Of a DNA stretch of 16,159 bases, positions 9,853 to 16,159 are shown one piece after another. The position numbers were made by a program, and so were the translations under genes. The notes beneath the pieces were generated by a model. It saw nothing but the letters and a program-made list of their open reading frames with translations, ran no database searches and had not been told where the DNA came from. Positions within the stretch are counted from its first letter, which is position 1, and the number at the start of each line of letters is the position of its first letter. This stretch comes from Scenedesmus sp. ARA3 (taxonomy: Eukaryota > Chlorophyta > Chlorophyceae > Sphaeropleales > Scenedesmaceae): NCBI GenBank assembly GCA_004335835.1, contig RWJK01000169.1, positions 4,135-20,293 of the forward strand, written 5' to 3'.

Positions 9853-12800
9853 ATCAAACGGCCGCTGCTGACCTGTGCTCTTGCTGCCACAGCCGCTGCC
9901 TGACGTGTCAGGCAGGCTGTGCAGCCGGTACAGCGCGTCCTCAGAGGTGCGGGAGCTGCTGGCGCGCTTGGCTGCGGCTGCTGTAGGGTACGGCTCGCGC
10001 AGCTGGCCCTGCTGCCGCCGCCGCCGGCGGCTCCACACGAATGCAGCTGCGCCACAGGCCAGCAGCACCACCACAGACACCACAACGGCAGGGGCCAGCA
10101 CCTGCGGCTTGACTGGCTTGTGGCGATAGCCCACGGCGTTGGAGGCTCTCTCAGCTGCACTCGCATCAAAGAAGTAGCCACCTGCAGACAACAGACCCAC
10201 AATAGGGGAGTCAGCAAGGCAAGAGCATTATAACCATAATAGCGACATGGCACAATAGCGCACGCGCACGCACACACACTCAGCAGCAGCAACCTCACTT
10301 TCCCCAAGCACACTGCAGCCACATGGCACCTGCATCTTCAGCTGCAAGCCAAGCGCACAATGGTACAGCCAGCACTGGACCCTGCCTGCGTGCTGCGTGC
10401 GGTGCTGTGCATGTCACGAGCCTGCCCGCCAGCCGCGCCTGCCTGCCCACCTGGCATGTCCCGCTCCGCGTCTGCGTCCGCCAGCAGCGTCAGGTTCTCG
10501 CCCAGAATGCCTGGGCCCTCCACCCAGCCCACGTGCAGGTGGCTGCCGTGCTGGCTGGCGTCCTTGAAGGTGAGCGCGTCAGGGTGGTCTGCGCCCAGCA
10601 GCAGGAGAGGCAGCGCGCTGTTGTCACAAAACTACATGTTGCCTGGCGTGAAGCGCATGAAACTCATGCATGTTTCAGCAATGTGCGTGTGCCAGCTGCG
10701 CCTGCGTGGCATGCCCACCATGAGCAGCGCACATGACACACACACAAACATAACAAGCAAGCGGCAGTGCCCTGAACGCTGATGCCTATCAAGCGCAGCT
10801 GCCGCCACTGCCGGCTCACCATGCAGCTCAAACATGAAGGCCTTGTTGCGTGCAGCCATGCTCGCCAGCTGCGCATACTCCGGCTCAGGCAGCATCAGCA
10901 CGCAGTTGCGGAACTGCACCGCACGCGCAGTGAGCGAGCTGCAGAACGTGCGGCGGAAACACGGCAAGCAGTGAGCCAGGGGCAGCGCAAGCAAGGACCC
11001 ACAGGCGACACAGCCAGCCTACACCCCTAGAAGAGCGAGAGCAGCTGCCGACATTGCGAGTGCATCTACAAAAAGCCTCTGGCGCGCAAGGACAGGATCG
11101 TTGCCTGGGCTGCCACGCTGCCATGCTGGCTGCTGCTGAAGCTGTGGCCGCACTGCGCAGTGTGCATATCAAGCAGGGTGCATGCAGATGCCGCCCACAC
11201 CAGCTGCCGCCACACCTGTTCACCGACCACAGCAGCACGGTCCACGCCTGCGGGGGCAACATGCCGCTGGCCGCGTCCGCCGCGAGCGCTGCTGGGGGCG
11301 CGCCCTGCGGCAGCTGCCACAGCACCACGCCCACAAACAGCAGCTGCCCCGGCTGCTGCGAGGGCAGGATGATGGCGTTGCGCGTGTACGCAAAGCCCAG
11401 CCTGGCCATGCCCTGCAGGCGCGCCGGCTGCTTGGGCCCCACCTCGGGCGCGTAGGCCTGGCCAGGCATGGCGCCACGCACCTGCGGCACGGCCAGGAGC
11501 GCAGCGGCAGCAACATGACATGCCCGCCATTGCCTGCGCTGCAGGCCCCGCACCTGTACAGAAACACAGCAGCTGCACAGCAACACCTACCCAGATGCTC
11601 ACTACTGATTTGAACGTACCTGCATACAGTGTTTCGAAGCGCTGAAAGCTATGCATGCACCTTCCTCACTGCGGGACATCACTGCCGGTTAATGGGCTGC
11701 AACATTGCCCTGGCAACGCCCCAGGAACAGCAGCAGCCCTACAGAACTAACAACTGTGCGCTCAAGTGTCTGTTGTGCCATACCTGTGTGCGGTACTCTA
11801 TGATGGGGTAACTGCCGAGGCAGGTGGGGCGCGGGTCTGCTGCAGCCAGGGGCTCGCCTGCAGGCGGGCCTGCTGCTGCCTCCCTCAGGGCGCCGCCCTG
11901 GCCAGCACGCCTGCGCGCGTCTGCAGCCGCAGCTCCGGGTGGCAGCTGCTGGCTGGCGCCCGCTGCGCCCAGGTCCACGGAGTCTGTCATCAGCCACACA
12001 TGCAGCCTGCTGGGGATGGTTTGCTGCAGGATGGCCGCCTGTGGCAGCAGCAACAGCAGCAGCAGAGGTGGACCAAAGTGTACGTGGGTGACATGACACC
12101 AGCTCAGCACTTGGCATGCCTACAAGGCACAGCTCAGCCACATTGTGCACCGGCTGAACACGACAAGTGCGACACAACAGCAGTGGGCAGCTTCAGCCCA
12201 CCTTGATGGACTCACACGAGTACACTTGAAGCAGCTTCAGCCCACCTTGATGGATTCACACGAGTACACTTGCACCACCAGTGGCGCAGCACCACCATTG
12301 GCTGGCAGCTCCATGAACGCTGGCACGGGCTGCGGCAGCGCAGGTGCTACCAAGCTGTCGCTGCTCAGTACACATTCCAGGCAGTCCCAGGAAAGCGAAG
12401 ACGCATTGACGACTGTGATTGCGTTTGGGCCAGGTCCAGGCCTGAACTGCAGTGCGCAATGGCCAACAGCATGTAACGCGAAAAGCAGCAGCAGCAGCAC
12501 CAGCATGGAACCATCATTCGATAAACAAGTCTAGCTCTGCAGTGCGGTTGTGACGCTCTACAAAGTTAAGACCAAGTGGATTTTGATTCTGTCGCATGAC
12601 TTACCTCAACAGCATGTGTGCCTTCAGCGCAGGTGGCATATAAGCTGTTGCACAGCCTGCAGTATGCAAGTGCCAAGCACTAGACATCTTCTGGCCTGTT
12701 GCTGCTGCTGCCGCTTCTGCTGCACATCAATGCAATGGCATTGATTGGTCTTCATGCACCAGCCGCAGCAGGCTCCGTTTCAACCCGCACAGCCTGCCCC

Positions 12801-14856
12801 TGCCCTGCTGCCCCTTGCCGCCTGCGGCTGCCGCTGCCGCCCCGGCCCACTCACGTCCAGGTGTGTGAAGTTGAGGTCCTGCGAGAAGAAGTCTGTCAGG
12901 CGCTTGACCCCCGGCAGCGGCGAGCCGAACATGCTGAACATGAGCGTGATGTAGTCCAGGTCGCGCTCGCTCACCACCAGCGTCACGTTCTGCATCAGGC
13001 TGCACGGCCGCGCAGCGTTGTCCCTGCACATGTCACAGAGGACCAGCAGCACGCCACAACAGCAGCAGCAGCATTGGCAGCAGCAGCAGCATTGGCCAGT
13101 GCTGCCGCAGCATGGAGTACAAGCTAAGAAGCAATACGGCAACTGGTGCAGTAAACTGCTGCTTGTTGAGGACACGCTCGTACCCCTGCATTTCAAACAT
13201 TTGCTTCTGCTATTCAGTTGCTACGGCTGCTGCTGCTGCTGCTGCTGCGCACTGTACCACTGACTCCTTGGGCAGCATGCACCAGCCGTCCAGTCATCCA
13301 GTGCCCTGCTGCCAGCCACGCACCTGAAGCAGTACACCGACCACATGCTGATGGTGGCCAGCACGCTGTAGGGCGCCGCCACCAGCGCGCTGTGCACGTC
13401 GCCCAGCGCGTTGTTCTCCAGCGCAAGGCTGCTGAAGGCAAGGCTGGCACGCGGTGCCGTCACGTCCAGCTGGTTCACGCGCATGCCAAAGTCCACACTG
13501 GTGAGCGCAGACACCAGCCCAGCCAGCGCCACGGGGCGCTGCAGCCGCACGCTGCTGGTCAGGCTGGCGTTCTGCTGCAGCAGCACCAGCAGCGGCTGGC
13601 CGCTGCTGACCCCGCCCTGCTCAGCCAGCAGCGGCAGCAGCGAGGCGTTGCTGGCGATGAACACGCCACACCGCGCTGCAGCTACTGAGGCTGCCTTGCT
13701 GCTGGCATTGCGCGGCAGCGCCTGAGGTGCGCTGCATGCGCCAGCCATGATGGTCACAGACTGCAGCGTTGTCCGACTGCCTGACCAGCTGGTGACATGC
13801 ACAAAGGTTGCGTTGTCCTGCGTGCGGCAGCAGGAGATAAGCATGAGGAAAGCACACTGTGTGAACAACAGGTGCCAGCATGCACACTGTGTGCACAATA
13901 GGTGCCAGCATGGACGCAGACCTGTCGCTGCTAGACGTACCGTGCAACTATGGAGACTTGGCACAAATGCATCACACAGGTTTGCGGCAGGCATCAGCCG
14001 GGGGAGCAGCGCGCGTCAGGCAAGTGGCAGCGCAACAGACAGCTTGCAGACTGCAGACCACCTGCCACCTCGCATGCTACGGCTGCTGCTGTTGTGTCAA
14101 TGCTGCACACAGTGACATTCACCCAGGCGCCCCACTGTCTAGCTGGGCGCTGCTGCCACACCCACCGTGTACAGCTGCCATGCTGGCGTTAGCTGCGCTC
14201 CGAAAAACGCCACGTGCTGCTGCAGTGCGGCCGCGCTGGTGACCAGCCTCACATCACGCAGCAGCAGGCTGCTGCCTGCGGCGCTGAACATGCCGCCCGG
14301 CCAAAGCACAGGCGGCTGGCCGGCATCTGCTCCAGCAGCTGCCGCTGCGCCTGGCTCTGGCAGCGCCACTCCCCGCAGCACCACGCGCTCTATGCGCAGG
14401 GCCCAGCCTGCATGGGCGTCACAGCCAAGGCGTGGGCATTCATGGCCAGGACGGGCAGCTCCAGCTGAGCAAGGATCGTGCGTGCCAGCTGTGCCCAGTT
14501 CCTGCTTGCACAGTGATGCGCTCACCTGATGCTGCTGCTGCTTGCACCTGCTGCTGGGCATTGCTGGAAGCAGTGACTGTGACATCAGGGAGGCTGAACG
14601 GCCCAGGTGCTGCTGGTGCACGGCCTTGCACCAGTACGGACCCTGCCTCAGCACCAGCCAGGCCAGCAGGTGCAGGCAAGGCCGATGGCCACACACAATC
14701 TGCTGTGATCTTGATCACGCCACCATCAGGACTGCTACATCCTTCATAAGCGGCGACACAGCAAACCGTGCAGGCCAGCAGAGGCAGGAGGTAGCTGGAG
14801 CACCACCTCAAGCTGCACGTTGATGTCGAAAACGGCAGCTTGCCGCATCCGATCAT
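6315..14856 (-). CDS. Receptor-like TKL-type protein kinase, single-pass membrane protein (complete, 15 exons)
   Basis: Probable cell-surface receptor kinase of about 1,615 residues; ligand and substrate are unknown. Exons (minus): 14526-14856, 14166-14407, 13324-13817, 12855-13023, 12246-12446, 11784-12038, 11216-11481, 10820-10938, 10451-10588, 9100-10181, 8597-8836, 8089-8331, 7643-7801, 6993-7390, 6315-6825. Phases agree at all 14 junctions and the total (4,848 nt) is divisible by three. The start is the first Met after an in-frame stop at 14872-14874. Order: signal peptide (1-36), ectodomain (37-765), TM (about 766-788), Arg5 stop-transfer, Ser/Ala/Gln-rich juxtamembrane (about 795-1085), kinase (about 1090-1460), Q-rich tail. 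The exon 2 acceptor may instead be at 14464, adding 19 residues. I recall broadly similar receptor kinases in volvocine and other chlorophycean algae, but I cannot name a characterised orthologue. Confidence 0.88.
6717..6746 (-). repeat. (CTG)10 microsatellite coding for a 10-residue Gln tract
   Basis: Ten uninterrupted CTG units encode Gln1473-Gln1482 just after the end of the kinase domain (APWEA). They open a C-terminal tail with several further Gln runs (QQQAS, QQVQQQ, RQQQQQQ). Confidence 0.9.
6993..9130 (-). other. Kinase-domain exons (end of exon 10 to exon 14)
   Basis: TKL-like Ser/Thr kinase domain. The Gly loop is LGQGSFGAVYLG (about 1097-1108). The ATP-anchoring Lys is in VAVKVM (Lys1118), and the likely helix-C Glu is Glu1165 in AIIEAVLSS. 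The hinge region is LVMEYCDEGTL. The catalytic loop is HGDLKAANV (Asp1308, Asn1313): the base Asp is present but the preceding Arg is Gly, a non-RD kinase. DFG is VADFGLAV (Asp1341). The activation segment ends GTPTHMSPEL (SPE in place of APE). SDVYSFGVCVFEL and the final RPSFEQI complete the fold. Two long insertions are present: a Gln-rich one between strand 3 and helix C (about 1135-1160), and a Ser/Ala-rich one of about 60 residues between strands 4 and 5 (about 1188-1248). Confidence 0.85.
9100..10181 (-). CDS. Receptor-like kinase exon 10: transmembrane helix and long juxtamembrane region
   Basis: This 1,082-bp exon is the largest of the gene. It encodes the end of the ectodomain (GYFFDASAAERASNAVGYRH), the transmembrane helix (QVLAPAVVVSVVVLLACG, about residues 765-788) and a five-Arg stop-transfer, which fixes an outside-in topology. 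About 290 low-complexity residues rich in Ser, Ala, Gly and Gln follow, with many Ser/Thr that could be phosphorylated (SRSPDPPRKHSHDSSS). It ends with LTLRRQLGQ, the first half of the kinase glycine loop. The Gly-loop is therefore split across an intron, LGQ|GSFG. Confidence 0.85.
9799..9852 (-). repeat. (CTG)18 microsatellite coding for an 18-residue Gln tract
   Basis: Eighteen uninterrupted CTG units on the plus strand (CAG on the coding strand) give Gln849-Gln866, between RPFD and HWKG, in the cytoplasmic juxtamembrane region. Pure CAG tracts are prone to length change, so alleles of different Gln number are expected. The run is in frame and the exon is open on both sides, so it is not an assembly break. 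Confidence 0.95.
12187..12272 (-). repeat. 44-bp-offset duplication of a receptor-kinase exon end and its splice donor
   Basis: A 42-bp segment starting GCAGCTTCAGCCCACCTTGA at 12231-12272 recurs at 12187-12228 with one mismatch (T/C). On the coding strand each copy carries VYSCESIK and the donor ATCAAG|GTGGGC. The proximal donor (exon end 12246) is in phase with the next exon. Reading past it hits TGA within three codons (K-V-G-stop), so use of the distal donor would truncate the protein. Confidence 0.88.
13061..13095. repeat. 18-bp CAG-rich tandem repeat in receptor-kinase intron 3
   Basis: Two adjacent copies of CAGCAGCAGCAGCATTGG (the first lacking its leading C) sit in the intron 13024-13323. 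The same intron also carries a run of CTG units near 13227-13249. This reflects the general CAG/CTG richness of this genome. Confidence 0.8.
13853..13912. repeat. 30-bp tandem duplication in receptor-kinase intron 2
   Basis: The unit at 13853-13882 (CACACTGTGTGAACAACAGG onward) is followed directly by a second copy at 13883-13912 with two mismatches. It lies inside the 348-bp intron 13818-14165, which otherwise shows nothing recognisable. Confidence 0.85.
14526..14856 (-). CDS. Receptor-like kinase exon 1: signal peptide and start of ectodomain
   Basis: This exon encodes residues 1-110. A basic, polar start (MIGCGKLPFSTST...R17) precedes a hydrophobic core SSYLLPLLACTVCCVAA with a plausible signal-peptidase site after Ala36, before YEGCSSPDGG. 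The rest (GGVIKITADCVWPSAL, SVLVQGRAP, FSLPDVTVTASS) has the alternating hydrophobic pattern of short beta strands. The donor is ATCAG|GTGAGC. Confidence 0.8.
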
Positions 14857-15360
14857 GTTACGATAGCAACATCATGTGACAACGCAAACGATCAGTGCTT
14901 TCGCAGGAGACTGTGGATACTGTAGTTCTGCCTCGCCCGTTCCTTCTATGATGATGAGGCTTGTGCTACTTGGGCACATACAGATGAGCGAAATGGCAAA
15001 AAAAATCATCATGCGGATTGGACAGCGACAGGATTTGCCAGGTCACAGCATCACATGAACATGTCGAGTGCTCAGGTGGGTCAGGTGCACTACTGGCTCG
15101 GTCGAACAATGGTAATTTCGACCAATATTCAGATTACGAACAATTCGACCTTCATCGATTATTCGTCCCCTAATACGGAGTTGTCGTCATATTTTCGCAG
15201 GCCCCTGCGCTGACAATTAGCAGCAGCACACCCACAAATGACACGGCCACTGCGACTGCGTAAATGCGTCTGGATGCAGCTTGTTGCCGTCAATACTGTG
15301 TAATGCTTTGTTACCAGCAAATGAGCTGACGATCCAGCAGCCATATCAAGAGCAGCTCCA
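14857..15360. promoter_or_regulatory. Divergent intergenic region between the receptor-like kinase and the Gln-rich zinc-cluster gene
   Basis: These 504 bp separate the two start codons, which point away from each other, so both promoters should lie here. The stretch is visibly more AT-rich than the genes, with an eight-A run at 14998-15005 and AT-rich text around 15110-15200. A CCAAT pentamer is at 15122-15126. An inverted repeat GGTCGAA (15100-15106) / TTCGACC (15117-15123), with a second TTCGACC at 15144-15150, could be a protein-binding site or part of a transposon end. No TATA box is convincing. Confidence 0.4.
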
Positions 15361-16159
15361 ATGGAAACACCACAGCAGCCACTTGAACAGCAGCACAGGC
15401 GTCAGCAGCGTGCTGCACAGCCACAGCAGCAGCGCCAGCAGCATTCTACGCAGCTGCCTGCTGGCTTGTATATGCAGCAGCAACAGTATCAGCACTTTCA
15501 CCAGCAGGTGTCTGCATACACCCAGCAGCACGCACGACCGCAGCAGCGCAAGAAAGCCCCGGTGTCAGGGAGCAGGCGCCAACGCTCAGATGCTGGTGTT
15601 CCCAGGGGCTCACGTGCACAGCCTAATGCAGACGACGCTCAGCAGCAAGCGCGGAGGATGGATGCTGATTTCCAGGCTGCATATGCAGCAGCATACCAGC
15701 AGCAGGATGATCAGGAGGCCAGCCAGCGCTCAATCCCTGCCTGGGACCTGCTGCAGCAGCAGCTGCGAGCGCTGCACCGCCAACAGCTAACAGCACAGCA
15801 GGAGTATGTAGCTGTGCAAGCTGCTCAGACAGGGCAGGCCCGACGATCAGACCATCAGCGGCGCACGGAAGAGAGCTTCAAGCAGTACCGTGCAGCTGCC
15901 CCTGCGCTGGCATGCTGTGTGCTTGAGCAGCAGGCAGCGCCACCCGCCCAGAGCAGCTGCAGTGTCTGCCAGCAGACTGGTTGCACCATACGGTACGGCG
16001 CGCAGTGCTGCACAACTTGAAAAACACGGGCGGCATCATACATGAGTCATGCCTGATGCGGTGCGAATTGTTGCTTCTGCAGGTGCTTCACCTGCAACCC
16101 TGCAGCCGAATGCCATGTGCTGCTGTGTGACAGCTGTGACACGCAGCGTCATGCAGCAG
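15361..16159 (+). CDS. Gln-rich protein with a Cys/His zinc cluster, possibly a KDZ-type transposase (5' part, truncated)
   Basis: Exon 1 is 15361-15992 (210 codons plus two bases), followed by a 90-bp intron (CG|GTACGG to TTCTGCAG|G) and exon 2 from 16083 to the window end, in phase. The start is the first Met after an in-frame stop at 15322. Residues 1-180 are Gln/Ala/Arg-rich (METPQQPLEQQHRRQQRAA), with a basic patch and helix-prone text (ARRMDADFQAAYAAAYQQQ). The end reads SCSVCQQTGCTIR then CFTCNPAAECHVLLCDSCDT and QRHAA: a CxxC...CxxC...C...LCxxCDxxxH cluster. This pattern fits the zinc module ahead of KDZ transposases, which are abundant in chlorophytes. A B-box-like regulator is the alternative. 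The catalytic domain would lie beyond the window. Confidence 0.6.
15993..16082 (+). other. Intron 1 of the zinc-cluster gene
   Basis: A 90-bp intron with donor ATACG|GTACGG and acceptor TTGCTTCTGCAG|G. Reading through the donor gives a stop after about eight codons (TGA at 16018-16020). Removing it joins two halves of a Cys cluster with Arg formed across the junction, which is why the intron is preferred over an early stop. Confidence 0.75.

Larger units (their letters stand above)
10451..14407 (-). other. Ectodomain-coding exons 2-9 with three diverged copies of one module
   Basis: Residues 111 to about 738. Three stretches share a pattern: hydrophobic-x-(N/D)-[VC]-x-L-[VM] then a helix-like run, an F/L-rich turn, then [TL]-x-(N/D/H)-x-x-x-F or an equivalent. 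They are SLLLRDVRLVTS...LYTDNATFVHV (about 157-200), SLMQNVTLVVS...FTHLD (about 364-412) and VQFRNCVLMLPEPE...HPDALTF (about 660-701). NxT/NxS sequons such as NATF, NASS, NASL and NVTL are common, which suits a secreted segment. Repeating short strands suggest a beta-helix-like fold, which is inference. There are no leucine-rich repeats, lectin, LysM or EGF signatures. Confidence 0.6.

Noticed and set aside
12699..13127. 142-codon plus-strand frame with a helix-like charged stretch
   Set aside because: It is antisense to exon 4 of the receptor kinase, whose phases and flanking splice sites fit the gene on both sides.
13024..13323. CRISPR-like spacing of CAG-rich repeats
   Set aside because: These are simple trinucleotide and 18-bp tandem repeats in a eukaryotic intron, without unique spacers or cas genes.
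15993..16020. A natural stop after CTIRYGAQCC in the zinc-cluster gene
   Set aside because: A GTACGG donor and CTTCTGCAG acceptor flank 90 bp whose removal joins two halves of a Cys cluster in phase, a better explanation than a gene ending mid-cluster.

Overview
The window looks like nuclear DNA of a green alga (Chlorophyta, most likely Chlorophyceae). It is CAG/CTG-rich and densely interrupted by introns. It has plant-type TTTAGGG-like motifs at the left edge, a plant/algal carotenoid hydroxylase with a plastid transit peptide, and a membrane-spanning TKL-type kinase of a kind I associate with chlorophytes. I placed 23 introns. All are GT-AG, all acceptors read CAG|, and the coding phase is continuous across every junction. 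There are no bacterial-style operons, RBSs or CRISPR arrays. Genus cannot be read from the sequence.

Left part (1-3841, minus strand): the 5' two thirds of a CYP97A-type cytochrome P450 (LUT5-like carotenoid beta-ring hydroxylase). Eight exons give 362 whole codons from the start Met to the conserved ILHFLLAS segment. The I-helix, ExxR and haem-Cys exons are not in the window. The last visible exon is followed by a duplicated splice donor and a 41-bp minisatellite carrying telomere-like TTTAGGG text.

Middle (3842-6314): about 2.5 kb with no gene I can support. It must hold the CYP97A promoter and the 3' UTR of the kinase gene. It also contains a 16-bp perfect palindrome, a 21-bp perfect tandem duplication and a few unrecognised ORFs.

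Right-centre (6315-14856, minus strand): one complete 15-exon gene for a receptor-like kinase of about 1,615 residues. It encodes a signal peptide, a roughly 730-residue ectodomain with at least three diverged copies of one module, a single transmembrane helix with an Arg stop-transfer, a 300-residue Ser/Ala/Gln-rich juxtamembrane region with an 18-Gln tract, a TKL-like kinase domain (HGD catalytic loop, intact Lys/Asp/Asn/DFG), and a Q-rich C-terminal tail. This is the most interesting object in the window.

Right edge (14857-16159): a relatively AT-rich 504-bp divergent intergenic region, then the 5' end of a plus-strand gene for a Gln-rich protein leading into a Cys/His cluster. The cluster resembles the zinc module of KDZ (Kyakuja-Dileera-Zisupton) transposases, or a B-box. 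It is cut by the window end.

Nothing suggests that the three genes work together. A recurrent theme is small local tandem duplication (18-54 bp units). Two of these copied the 3' end of an exon together with its splice donor, one in each of the two large genes.
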